From a virus, in the IMG/VR virus record IMGVR_UViG_3300022916_000054, positions 1 through 32,511 of that record: a stretch of 32,511 nucleotides of DNA, one strand, 5' to 3'. Position numbers and translations under genes: made by a program. The notes under the pieces were generated by a model. That model was not told where the DNA came from, ran no database searches, and saw only the letters and a program-made list of their open reading frames with translations. Positions 8,375 to 14,596 of the stretch are shown here, in pieces. The first letter of the stretch is position 1. The number at the start of each line of letters is the position of its first letter.

Positions 8375-9038
8375 GGAAAGTTACGATCAGGTAACTGATC
8401 TACTTATTCAATATCAGGATGAAGAGAACGCAAGGATTACTGTAGGACATGAAGAGCACCATATTACTTCTAAGTATCCAACTGTTAAGAAACTATATGC
8501 TGGTAGGCCTTTGCCTCCTAAGAATCAAAAAGTAATGATTGATCCAAGGATTCTTTTTACTCCTTACGATTCTAAGCTTTGGGATATTGTTAAGAAATTA
8601 AAACTAGATGGGCTTTCCGACGACGATAAGGCCTTTGCTTGCTTCAAGTGGGTGAGAAAAAATATCAGTTATAAGTTTGACGATAAGAACTTTGGGAGTT
8701 CAGAGTACTGGAGTTTTCCTTATGAAACTCTAGCTAAGAAAGCAGGAGATTGTGATTCGCAGAGCATACTCCTGGCTAACCTTTGCTTAGTTGCGGGGAT
8801 CGATTATTACAAATTACGTTTAACATGTGGGCCAGTTAAGGGTGGTTATCATGCATTCCTAACATACTATAATTCTGAAGGAATCTGGATTGTTCTAGAT
8901 ACTACGTATTGGGCGAATACTTTACACCCATCAAAAAGAAAATCCTATCACGAAGAGAAGAAATACTTCGATACTATTTGGTTCTCCTGGGACCAAGAAA
9001 ATGTTTACCAGAAGTCTCACAAGACCTGGATCAAATAA
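8328..9038 (+). CDS. Transglutaminase-like cysteine protease/hydrolase
   Basis: This is a 236-residue protein with a papain-like transglutaminase core. The catalytic Cys is in KKAGDCDSQSILLANL (Cys142), the His in KGGYHAFLTYY (His175), and the Asp in WIVLDTTYW (Asp191), preceded by the helix DDKAFACFKWVRKNISY. The order and spacing Cys-(33)-His-(16)-Asp are those of the superfamily. No signal peptide or membrane segment is visible. The gene closes the fibre cluster. Known relatives in viruses of pseudomurein-walled methanogens (PeiW/PeiP) cut the wall peptide, so an entry or lysis role is possible; virion-protein processing is an alternative. Fold assignment is firm, substrate unknown. Confidence 0.8.
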   Translation: MTLRETVAKWFNLITRESYDQVTDLLIQYQDEENARITVGHEEHHITSKYPTVKKLYAGRPLPPKNQKVMIDPRILFTPYDSKLWDIVKKLKLDGLSDDDKAFACFKWVRKNISYKFDDKNFGSSEYWSFPYETLAKKAGDCDSQSILLANLCLVAGIDYYKLRLTCGPVKGGYHAFLTYYNSEGIWIVLDTTYWANTLHPSKRKSYHEEKKYFDTIWFSWDQENVYQKSHKTWIK

Positions 9039-9043
9039 TCATA

Positions 9044-9379
9044 ATGAAAGCAACTAAGACATGGAAATCGTTCGAGCTCAGAATTGCTAAGTTCTTCGGA
9101 GCACAAAGAAATCCACTATCGGGTGGTAACTCCAAACATACTAGAAGTGACTCTCTACACCCAGTATTATTCGTAGAGTGCAAGTGGAGGCAGAAGTCTT
9201 CTCTATGTAACCTATACAGGAACACAGTTCCAATGGCTAAGGTAGAGGGAAAGATTCCAGTACTGGCAATTACAGATAAGGCAACTAAGGCCGACTTAAT
9301 TGTAATGAGAAAAGAAGATTTATTGGAGGTAGCGAAGTATGCCACAGAGGAATTGCAGCAAGTGCACGAAGAGATTTAA
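9044..9379 (+). CDS. PD-(D/E)XK nuclease, Holliday-junction-resolvase-like
   Basis: This is a 111-residue protein starting MKATKTWKSFELRIAKFF. Visible core: an N-terminal helix with Glu (Glu11), then LSGGNSKHTRSDSLHP with the catalytic Asp, and LFVECKWR supplying the E-x-K pair on the next strand, followed by an amphipathic helix. This matches the archaeal Hjc/VRR-like PD-(D/E)XK arrangement and size. Such enzymes resolve branched DNA before packaging. The ATG at 9044 was chosen since a longer frame would overlap the previous gene by about 130 bases. It sits five bases after that gene. Resolvase versus other endonuclease cannot be decided here. Confidence 0.7.
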   Translation: MKATKTWKSFELRIAKFFGAQRNPLSGGNSKHTRSDSLHPVLFVECKWRQKSSLCNLYRNTVPMAKVEGKIPVLAITDKATKADLIVMRKEDLLEVAKYATEELQQVHEEI

Positions 9380-9524
9380 TCTATTTGACCTAGAGAGAAT
9401 ACAGCCAAATAGGCATGTCTATTTTATCTGCCCAAAATGCATGAAAACCTACCTAAACATGCAGAGCAAGCCAGAGATTGATCCCTATGAAAAGGGAAAA
9501 GTTGCGTTACTACGAACCTTTTAG
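9339..9524 (+). CDS. Small zinc-ribbon protein
   Basis: This is a 61-residue product with two Cys pairs, NCSKCTKRF and FICPKCMKTY, 24 residues apart, forming a likely zinc ribbon. It overlaps the end of the nuclease gene by 41 bases in another frame and has GGAGG about nine bases before its ATG. Its stop TAG falls in the loop of a hairpin (9514-9534). Zinc ribbons of this size in viruses often act as transcription or nucleic-acid-binding accessory proteins; the specific role is unknown. Confidence 0.65.
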   Translation: MPQRNCSKCTKRFNLFDLERIQPNRHVYFICPKCMKTYLNMQSKPEIDPYEKGKVALLRTF

Positions 9525-9541
9525 GAAAAGGTTCACGAAAA
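9514..9541 (+). repeat. Hairpin of the TTTT-AAAA family at a stop codon
   Basis: A perfect 9-bp stem GAACCTTTT / AAAAGGTTC (9514-9522, 9526-9534) has loop AGG. The stop codon of the zinc-ribbon gene lies in the loop. The 3' flank ACGAAAA follows. An almost identical copy lies at 10601-10630. It probably marks the 3' end of the tail transcript, yet the flank is A-rich rather than T-rich, unlike a classic intrinsic terminator. Confidence 0.7.
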
Positions 9542-9555
9542 TTCCCTATAGGGAA
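9542..9555. promoter_or_regulatory. 14-bp perfect palindrome upstream of a TATA box
   Basis: TTCCCTATAGGGAA is its own reverse complement. It lies about 20 bases upstream of the TATA box at 9574-9583 and could be a regulator binding site for the small cassette that follows. No second copy was seen in the window. Confidence 0.35.
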
Positions 9556-9569
9556 ATAACTAGTGCACT

Positions 9570-9584
9570 AAAGTTTATAAATAG
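9570..9584 (+). promoter_or_regulatory. Archaeal-type promoter (BRE/TATA)
   Basis: The sequence AAAGTTTATAAATAG contains a purine-rich BRE-like AAAG followed by TTTATAAATA. The first ATG (9594) is only about 15-20 bases from the box, so the transcript would start at or near the start codon. The box matches the archaeal TATA consensus better than any bacterial -10/-35 pair in this stretch. Confidence 0.6.
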
Positions 9585-9593
9585 TTAAAGTAT

Positions 9594-9731
9594 ATGATTA
9601 TTACTTTTGAGGAACTTCATTGGCATGTGGAGCAAGAGTTATGGCGAAACACTATATCATTGCAATGTTTTGTGCCATGGGAATTTTGTACGACTCCAAA
9701 ACTCAAAATGGCACAAGACAAAATATATTAA
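9594..9731 (+). CDS. Small protein, near-leaderless mRNA
   Basis: This 45-codon frame (MIITFEELHWHVEQELW...) starts right behind the TATA box and stops one base before the next ATG. A longer overlapping frame from a TTG at 9607 covers the same bases but fits neither promoter nor spacing. The product has an acidic, Trp-rich helical N-terminus and two Cys. No family was recognised. Coding is supported by its fit between promoter and the next start. Confidence 0.5.
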   Translation: MIITFEELHWHVEQELWRNTISLQCFVPWEFCTTPKLKMAQDKIY

Positions 9732-9732
9732 A

Positions 9733-9864
9733 ATGAAAGAAAATAAAACCAGATTCCAGACACTGTATGAGTTATATAAATCCCAGCAAGAGATCCTTCA
9801 AGCTCTTGAAACTATGTTGATTGCAGAGTGTAAAAAGAACAGAAAAGAGTATAACCACTCCTAA
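9733..9864 (+). CDS. Small helical protein
   Basis: This 43-codon frame (MKENKTRFQTLYELYKSQQ...) begins one base after the preceding stop, so translation may be coupled. The product is one amphipathic helix (LYELYKSQQEILQALETMLIAE) with a basic end, likely to dimerise. There is no known family. It could be a small regulator or antagonist protein; nothing specific supports this. Confidence 0.5.
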   Translation: MKENKTRFQTLYELYKSQQEILQALETMLIAECKKNRKEYNHS

Positions 9865-9902
9865 GTGAAATTCTAAATAGTAAGGCTTAAAAACCTATTT
9901 TC

Positions 9903-9925
9903 CTAAATATTTAGATATAAATAGC
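9903..9925 (+). promoter_or_regulatory. Palindrome and TATA-type promoter for the acidic membrane protein
   Basis: CTAAATATTTAG (9903-9914) is a perfect 12-bp palindrome running into ATATAAATAG (9915-9924), an archaeal TATA box. Transcription would start near 9943, leaving a leader of about 25 bases that contains AGGAG at 9952-9956 before the ATG at 9969. An 8-codon frame (9938-9964) begins in this leader but may lie upstream of the start site. The palindrome could allow repression of this promoter. Confidence 0.55.
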
Positions 9926-9968
9926 GACCCAGAGTTCATGAATTTGGTTAGCAGGAGTTTATAACAAA

Positions 9969-10601
9969 ATGGTAAAACAAAAATCAAATTGGTTAAAGGG
10001 CTCAGCACTTGGTGTTGGAGCATTACTTGTTGGTGGCCTTGTTGGCGGACTAGCATTTACCCCTGAACCAGTTACACAAATTGAATACAAAAATGTATCT
10101 GTAGTAAATGAAACTGCAGTTAATGAATTAGAGTTAGAAAAAGCATTAGTTGAAGGCAACTTAACATTAGAGTTAGAAGCTAACGCTGCTTTAGTTGAAC
10201 AACTTGAAGCATTAAATGCTGAACCTGAGTTCAGAGAGCTAGAGTTTAAAGCTGCTTTGAGAGAGTCCGCTTTGGAAGACCTAGAGTCTAAAGAAGTACT
10301 TAAAGAAGTTGCTGATGTACTTGAAGCTGAGTATGGAATCGTAGCTAAATGGGATGATATCTCTTTGGATGTTGAAATGGATGATTCAGAAGAAATTGAT
10401 GAATCCTTTGAATATGACCTTGGTGGTGTTGACTTCGTTGACCCAGAGTTCGATGCTAGCGAAGAAGATGCAGAAGTAGTTGTTCTTGCGGAAGCTAAAG
10501 GTAGAGATGTAGACGACGACAGGTTCAAAGATTTGATGGTTAAGATAACCTTCTCAAAAGAAGAAACTGACTTCGACTTCGTTCAAGCTGAAAAAGCATA
10601 G
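9969..10601 (+). CDS. Membrane-anchored acidic coiled-coil protein
   Basis: This is a 210-residue protein. Residues about 8-31 form one hydrophobic, Gly-rich anchor (LKGSALGVGALLVGGLVGGLAF) after a basic N-terminus, so the rest likely faces outside. Residues about 50-120 have Leu/Glu-rich heptads (LELEKALVEGNLTLELEAN). The remainder is very acidic with Asp/Glu clusters (DDSEEIDESFEYD). The gene stands alone on the plus strand with its own promoter and ribosome site, convergent to the long minus operon, with hairpins of the same family before and after it. No family was recognised. A surface or envelope-modifying role such as superinfection exclusion is possible but unproven. Confidence 0.7.
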   Translation: MVKQKSNWLKGSALGVGALLVGGLVGGLAFTPEPVTQIEYKNVSVVNETAVNELELEKALVEGNLTLELEANAALVEQLEALNAEPEFRELEFKAALRESALEDLESKEVLKEVADVLEAEYGIVAKWDDISLDVEMDDSEEIDESFEYDLGGVDFVDPEFDASEEDAEVVVLAEAKGRDVDDDRFKDLMVKITFSKEETDFDFVQAEKA

Positions 10602-10630
10602 AACCTTTTTAGGAAAAACGTTCACGAAAA
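10601..10630 (+). repeat. Hairpin of the TTTT-AAAA family at the end of the cassette
   Basis: GAACCTTTTT (10601-10610), loop AGG, AAAAACGTTC (10614-10623), with a single C-C mismatch, then ACGAAAA. The stop codon TAG shares its last base with the stem. It is nearly identical to the copy at 9514, and it lies where the convergent minus-strand operon ends, so it may serve both directions. Confidence 0.65.
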
Positions 10631-10648
10631 AGTATTTTTTGATGGGGA

Positions 10649-11173
10649 TTATTCCCCTTTTATTTTTATTTCATCGCCATTCCAACCATTTCTAGAATAG
10701 TCCATATAGCTTTCATTATCATCCATTAGTCCATTTCCATTCTCGTCTACCCAGTAAACTAATGGTAAGCCAGGACAATCTCCGTCTTGTCCCTCACAAG
10801 GAGTTAGAAACGAGTAATCTAATATTCCGTTACAATGAGTATCAACAATTCTACTTTCATAGAATTTATCTTCTACTTCAACTCTCTGAGTAGTAATGCA
10901 AAGCTTATCCTCATCTTTCAACGGCCTTTTAAGTTCATCATCCACTGGAGACCCCCAAATAGATTGGCCGCTATATGCATCAAGAGTTGTATCTAAATCT
11001 CTTTGCTGGTATTGGCAGGCGTCACAAGATCTCTCGGCCTGTTTGCTATAATGCTTATCAAGAACATAACCCATAACTCCAATTGTTAGTCCAAGGGCTA
11101 AGAACCATGCTGAGATATTTCTTGATGCGTCTTTTTGATATTCCCTACTTAAAATTTCACTCCGGCTTGCCAT
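10649..11173 (-). CDS. Single-span membrane protein with EF-hand/dockerin-like acidic motif (paralogue A)
   Basis: This is a 174-residue protein. A transmembrane helix lies at about 21-40 (ISAWFLALGLTIGVMGYVL), followed by a CDAC pair and other Cys (CITT, HCNG, PCEG, DCPG) that could form disulfides outside the cell. Near the C-terminus VDENGNGLMDDNESY has the D-x-N-x-(D/N)-G-x-x-D spacing of calcium-binding loops, and GWNGDEI closes it. A second gene (14716-15141) has the same plan and the same C-terminal pattern. AAGGAGG lies 8 bases before the ATG. It is the last gene of the minus operon and overlaps the gene before it. The function is unknown; a calcium-stabilised surface protein is likely. 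Confidence 0.68.
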   Translation of the reverse strand: MASRSEILSREYQKDASRNISAWFLALGLTIGVMGYVLDKHYSKQAERSCDACQYQQRDLDTTLDAYSGQSIWGSPVDDELKRPLKDEDKLCITTQRVEVEDKFYESRIVDTHCNGILDYSFLTPCEGQDGDCPGLPLVYWVDENGNGLMDDNESYMDYSRNGWNGDEIKIKGE

Positions 11174-11691
11174 AACATCCCTCCTTCTTTAGCTGTATTG
11201 TATCTTGTTGAAAATCCAAGATAGAAATTTCCTACATCTTGGGTTATTGATAAATATCCCCCTACATTAAGTTTAATATCAAAGAATGGAACTGCTGCGT
11301 CAACTTCTTCACCTTCTACTGTATATCTTCTAGTTTCCATATCCACTCCAAGAGGCAACTCTATTCCCCCGCTTACCCTTGAACTGTATAGACTATCTAG
11401 TGATTCTTCGTAGATTTCATAACCTAAAAATGGAGTTCCTCGAAAGTGATATCTCTCTCCATCTGTAACATAATCTTGTTCGCCTATTACTGGCACATCC
11501 ATTTCTCCAGACCCCTCTGTTTCCGATGGAGTTGTTCCATGTATCCTTATTCCTGCTTCAAAGTCTCTAACTTCTCCACAGGCAGTAACCCCTTGTTGAA
11601 ACATGTACTTATTTTCTATTGCAATATCATAGGCAACCCTATAATTTGTACAAGATAAAGCAAAAAGTCCAGCAAGTAATAGTGTTCGCAT
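11149..11691 (-). CDS. Putative lipoprotein with beta-barrel-like C-terminus
   Basis: This is a 180-residue protein. The N-terminus MRTLLLAGLFALSCTN is a signal peptide ending in a lipobox-like ALSC. The rest alternates polar and hydrophobic residues, with GYLSITQDVGNFYLGFSTRY and a last residue Phe (AGVKF), which resembles the closing strand signal of bacterial outer-membrane barrels. The start is coupled by TAATG with the gene before and has GGAGG upstream. Lipid anchoring is also known in archaea, so this does not decide the host. It may be exported to the host surface or be part of a virion-modifying set with its neighbour. No named family was recognised. Confidence 0.6.
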   Translation of the reverse strand: MRTLLLAGLFALSCTNYRVAYDIAIENKYMFQQGVTACGEVRDFEAGIRIHGTTPSETEGSGEMDVPVIGEQDYVTDGERYHFRGTPFLGYEIYEESLDSLYSSRVSGGIELPLGVDMETRRYTVEGEEVDAAVPFFDIKLNVGGYLSITQDVGNFYLGFSTRYNTAKEGGMLWQAGVKF

Positions 11692-11912
11692 TAATCATCC
11701 TCCAAACACATAGGGAAAGTTATTTTATACATGCATCTTCGATTGTTATTTTTGCACCATCCACCATAAATATCAGAGTAATATTTACAAGAAACATCAG
11801 TAGAGATTTCTGCAGTTTGAAGGTCTTGCTTTAGTCCCATACTTCCTTCAATTTCACAACAATAAAAAGCAAATCTCCTTATTCCCTTAACAAAATCTCT
11901 ATCTTTGTTCAT
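11691..11912 (-). CDS. Small cysteine-rich protein
   Basis: This is a 73-residue product with six Cys (YCCEIEG, SCKYY, WCKNN, RCMYK, MCLED). Cys spacing could make a zinc site or disulfides. No signal peptide is visible. It overlaps the gene before by ATGA and the gene after by TAATG, so it is translated within the operon. No family was recognised. Confidence 0.6.
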   Translation of the reverse strand: MNKDRDFVKGIRRFAFYCCEIEGSMGLKQDLQTAEISTDVSCKYYSDIYGGWCKNNNRRCMYKITFPMCLEDD

Positions 11913-12211
11913 ATCCTTTCTCTCCGATTGTATAGCTTAAGCCAACTTTTTTTCTTTAATCTAGAGATCCTACACTTTCTTAATTGTCTAAGTTGAGTGC
12001 TTTTCCCATCTAGAGGATATTCTACGAAGTGTCCATCTGATGAAGCATAAGGGCATGCAAAGTTCTCTGAGTCACTAGCATCACAATATATTCTATCGTA
12101 TTTTAAAGATAGCATCCCTGCGAGTCTTTCCCCACAAAAGAAACTTGCTGCTTCTGCAAAGTCTTCAAAACTTAGGTCTGCTGTTCCATCTTCATTATCT
12201 TTTCTTTTCAT
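11909..12211 (-). CDS. Hypothetical protein with basic C-terminus
   Basis: This is a 100-residue product. The N-terminal half is acidic (EDGTADLSFEDFAEAASFF) with Cys at FFCGE, IYCDA and FACPY. The C-terminal 30 residues are strongly basic (LRQLRKCRISRLKKKSWL), suggesting nucleic-acid or membrane-surface contact. It is overlap-coupled on both sides in the minus operon. No family was recognised. Confidence 0.58.
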   Translation of the reverse strand: MKRKDNEDGTADLSFEDFAEAASFFCGERLAGMLSLKYDRIYCDASDSENFACPYASSDGHFVEYPLDGKSTQLRQLRKCRISRLKKKSWLKLYNRRERI

Positions 12212-12438
12212 TGTTCATACTCCATTATTCCCCCAACACTAATTACATGTAGTCTCCCGCGACTAGCATCTGCAAGACAAACTTTTCTCTCATCACAAAG
12301 GTATTCTAGGAACTCTTCATAGTGCATTAGATATGAATCCATAGTACCTCTAAGATCTGCTAGATTCATAATTATAGCTCCACCTCCACGTCTAAATATC
12401 TCTTTTATGTCGTTTTGTTGATATCTGTCGTTCTCCAA
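12208..12438 (-). CDS. Hypothetical small protein (TTG start)
   Basis: This is a 76-residue product if translation starts at the TTG at 12436-12438, which has GAGGAGGG six bases upstream. A second in-frame start, ATG at 12369, also has a strong GGAGGTGGAG upstream and would give 53 residues (MNLADLRGTMDSYL...), so two forms are possible. The core reads YLMHYEEFLEYLCDERKVCL. There is no recognised family. The long form overlaps the preceding gene by 47 bases. Confidence 0.52.
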   Translation of the reverse strand: MENDRYQQNDIKEIFRRGGGAIIMNLADLRGTMDSYLMHYEEFLEYLCDERKVCLADASRGRLHVISVGGIMEYEQ

Positions 12439-12670
12439 ATTTTCCCTCCTCTACAAAAGCAAGTTGTTCTTCCTTACTTAGATGCAAGAACATATCCATC
12501 CTAATATAGATTGGACAGTCTTCATATTCTCTACAATCACATGGTTGTCCTGTTGAACCATATGCAAGTCCACGAATGTTACAGTATACTTGTCTTTCTC
12601 TCATGTAGGCATAGGCCTCTGGGCAGGTATATCCTTCTGCTCTAGGGTCCCTTAATCCATTGCTTGTCAT
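12392..12670 (-). CDS. Cysteine-motif small protein (CxIY family, member 1)
   Basis: This is a 92-residue product. It holds a compact Cys motif: CPEAYAYM, VYCNIRG, PCDC and EDCPIY, then a polar helical tail. The pattern C-P, x-Y-C, C, C-P-I-Y resembles a small metal-binding module that recurs in archaeal proteins. Two other genes in this operon (13493-13702 and 15143-15343) share its closing C-x-(I/F)-Y and spacing, so they look like paralogues. GGGTGAG precedes the ATG. The function is unknown. Confidence 0.62.
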   Translation of the reverse strand: MTSNGLRDPRAEGYTCPEAYAYMRERQVYCNIRGLAYGSTGQPCDCREYEDCPIYIRMDMFLHLSKEEQLAFVEEGKFGERQISTKRHKRDI

Positions 12671-12671
12671 C

Positions 12672-13496
12672 TTACAGACTCACCCTTATGCTTCTCTCAT
12701 CGCCTTTTAATTTAACTTTCGGACTTCCAATTCTTGCGGGCTGCATTGACTTTCTGTGTGCGTATGAGTTCCAGTGGTCTAAGTAAGCACCAGTAATCAA
12801 AAAGTGAGTTGGTACTGTCTCTATTGTTCCTCTACGTAAATCCGGACGATATGCCTGCGCTACGTGGTGAGATAATTGATGTAGGTGCCCCATTGCATAG
12901 ATGTCTGCTCCCTTTGCCATGTGTTCTAAGTCTATTGCTGCTTTAATTTTTGTGTGTGCTTTCTGGGCTCCGGAATGTCCATGAGTAGTATAGAGGGTGT
13001 ATCCTTGATCTCCAACTCTTAACCTTGTGTATTGTCCCCAATCAAAATGTGGAACTCCCAATTCCTTACACATCATTTCAGTAACATCTAAAGCCACCCT
13101 TTGAGTAATTCTATCTTCGTGGTTCCCCCCATGGATCCCCAGAATTAATTCTTTGTCTGCCAGAGGTTTGTATAGTCCAACAAACTCTTCCATCTGTCCC
13201 TGAAGATGTTCGTCTTGTTCGTATACTCCTGCACCAACAGAGTCTCTAAGTGCAGTTTCTAGTTGGTCCCCCATCAGGATTAGTTTTGCTTCTTCCTCAT
13301 AACACCATTCTAAATTTCTAAGGTGTTCGTCTCTTCTATACTGCCTCGCTCCTATGTGGGTGTCTCCCATAAGAACTAAAGTAACATTATCTTCGTCGAA
13401 TTTGTAAGTCTTTAGTTTTGGATGCAATTTAGCTTTCTTACTGGCTTCTTGTGCAACCCTCCACTCTTCTACTTTTGATTTTAATGAATCACTCAT
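12672..13496 (-). CDS. Calcineurin-type metallophosphoesterase
   Basis: This is a 274-residue protein with all core metal-binding motifs in order: MGDTHIGA (residues 43-50), MGDQLE (75-80), GGNHEDR (123-129), THGHSG (171-176) and GHLHQL (203-208). These place two metal ions for phosphoester cleavage. Size and absence of extra domains resemble small viral and archaeal phosphodiesterases acting on DNA ends or nucleotides, but the substrate cannot be read from the motifs. AAGGAGG lies 8 bases before the ATG. It is two genes away from a HAD phosphatase in the same operon, which suggests a shared task in nucleic-acid end or nucleotide processing. Confidence 0.85.
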   Translation of the reverse strand: MSDSLKSKVEEWRVAQEASKKAKLHPKLKTYKFDEDNVTLVLMGDTHIGARQYRRDEHLRNLEWCYEEEAKLILMGDQLETALRDSVGAGVYEQDEHLQGQMEEFVGLYKPLADKELILGIHGGNHEDRITQRVALDVTEMMCKELGVPHFDWGQYTRLRVGDQGYTLYTTHGHSGAQKAHTKIKAAIDLEHMAKGADIYAMGHLHQLSHHVAQAYRPDLRRGTIETVPTHFLITGAYLDHWNSYAHRKSMQPARIGSPKVKLKGDERSIRVSL

Positions 13497-13702
13497 CTTT
13501 CTAACCTCCTTGTGTCCATGAGATCGAAGGTCTCATCAACATCTAATCTTATTGTATAAATCTCACAGTTTCTATTATCTCCATCCAAAGTACAGTAGTC
13601 TACATGCCCATTAAGAGCATAGCATTCACCGTACTTGCAGTCTTCCTTTTTGGCAAAATATTCACATTGCCCATCAAATAATTCTAATTGTCTTTTTACC
13701 AT
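13493..13702 (-). CDS. Cysteine-motif small protein (CxIY family, member 2)
   Basis: This is a 69-residue product with Cys in QCEYF, EDCKYGECYALNG, DYCTLDG and NCEIY. The last two elements align with the Cys module of 12392-12670 and 15143-15343. A likely zinc site is followed by an acidic helix. Start has GGAGG seven bases upstream; the gene overlaps both neighbours by a few bases. The function is unknown. Confidence 0.62.
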   Translation of the reverse strand: MVKRQLELFDGQCEYFAKKEDCKYGECYALNGHVDYCTLDGDNRNCEIYTIRLDVDETFDLMDTRRLER

Positions 13703-14124
13703 TTTGTATCCTCCATTATTTTTTTAACCATTAACATCTCTTCAGGAGTTCTTACTTCGTCCCCAACATAGATATCAAGATATAATTTGTTCATTACTAG
13801 AGTATTATATGGAACCACATGCCAGCCCAACCAGTCTTCGGTTATTGGTCTAAACCTTTCGTTCCTGGCAGTGAATATGTAGACCCACCAATCTGCCTCA
13901 GAGTAATCTCTAACCACTTGGATCATTTCTTCGTTTGGTCTTGCTCTGTGATAGATCTTACCTTCAGCCATAGTATCATCATATCCAAAGTTAAATGGTT
14001 CAGTGCGGCATAGGGTTTGATCTAAATCAAAACCAATTATTTTTCTCCTAGATCCATCTCTACGTCTATTAGTAAAAGCTACTTCAAAGGCAGTTTTTTT
14101 TAGTCCATCAAATGTCTCTTCCAT
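13696..14124 (-). CDS. HAD-superfamily phosphatase
   Basis: This is a 142-residue protein with the HAD signature: nucleophile motif FDLDQTLC (Asp33 and Asp35, Thr37), motif II YIFTARN (Thr85), a Lys at MNKLYLD (Lys113) and an acidic motif YVGDE (Asp122, Glu123). The small size with only a minimal cap (residues 40-75) resembles phosphatase domains of polynucleotide-kinase and 5'-nucleotidase groups. Possible targets are DNA/RNA 3'-phosphates or nucleotides. GGAG lies seven bases before the start, and the gene overlaps the protease gene upstream by 17 bases. The superfamily is clear and the substrate open. Confidence 0.8.
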   Translation of the reverse strand: MEETFDGLKKTAFEVAFTNRRRDGSRRKIIGFDLDQTLCRTEPFNFGYDDTMAEGKIYHRARPNEEMIQVVRDYSEADWWVYIFTARNERFRPITEDWLGWHVVPYNTLVMNKLYLDIYVGDEVRTPEEMLMVKKIMEDTKW

Positions 14125-14461
14125 CCATTATCTCCCACAGATCACCCCTTCTCTCTCCTTTTTGATCGGAGATGAAATAGTCAACGATGTATCTGTATCT
14201 TCTAGTCCTTGCCCACCCAGTTGCTAAGTCTTCGATTTCTAGTTCGCTGTAAATCTCTTGGGTATCCAAAGCATGTCCGACTTCGTGTAAAACTGTTATG
14301 TAAAAATCTCTATTATTTTCGATCTCTCGAGGGTTGTAGTAAAGTACCAGTTCATCAGGACAGTAAAGTCCCTTGCATGGCATGTCATAGTCTACCTTGA
14401 GTTCGTATTCTTCCAATGCCCAGACCAGAAGGTCTTGGTCGAAATCTTCACGAAGTGACAT
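14108..14461 (-). CDS. HExxH zincin metalloprotease-like protein
   Basis: This is a 117-residue protein. VLHEVGHALDTQ (residues 57-68) is the HExxH zinc-binding helix; a downstream acidic helix ELEIEDLATGWA (73-84) could give the third ligand, as in gluzincin/ImmA-type peptidases (E-xx-A...WA). No signal peptide is seen, so it likely acts inside the cell. Small ImmA-like proteases in mobile elements often cleave repressors, which is a possible but unproven role. Its start follows a hairpin-bearing leader of about 135 bases with a possible promoter of its own, so it may begin a separate transcript. Confidence 0.72.
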   Translation of the reverse strand: MSLREDFDQDLLVWALEEYELKVDYDMPCKGLYCPDELVLYYNPREIENNRDFYITVLHEVGHALDTQEIYSELEIEDLATGWARTRRYRYIVDYFISDQKGERRGDLWEIMDGRDI

Positions 14462-14485
14462 GATCCTAAGTTAAGTTTTTTTGGT

Positions 14486-14506
14486 AAACCTTTTGTCAAA
14501 AGGTTT
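14486..14506 (-). repeat. TTTT-AAAA family hairpin in a leader
   Basis: A 9-bp perfect stem AAACCTTTT / AAAAGGTTT with loop GAC (minus strand) is followed on that strand by ACCAAAAAA. It lies in the 135-base gap before the metalloprotease gene and matches the orientation of transcription. Confidence 0.6.
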
Positions 14507-14596
14507 GGAGCAGACATACGGGTTTTGATATCCGCAAAGGCTTATCCCCGCATCCTCTCCGTATATTTCTGGTGTTAAACTAACTTAAATATGGTC
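14507..14596 (-). promoter_or_regulatory. Intergenic leader with possible promoter and folded RNA
   Basis: The gap 14462-14596 contains no gene on either strand that fits its context. On the minus strand ATATTTAAGTTA (14581-14592) resembles the TATA boxes elsewhere in the window. Downstream, ATACGG (14559-14564) and CCGTAT (14516-14521) can pair around a G-rich segment, followed by the hairpin at 14486-14506. A short regulatory RNA or 5' leader for the protease gene is plausible. Confidence 0.35.

Noticed and set aside
9607-9864. 85-codon frame from TTG 9607
   Set aside because: The first part overlaps the better supported 45-codon gene at 9594-9731; only the part from ATG 9733 fits as a separate gene.
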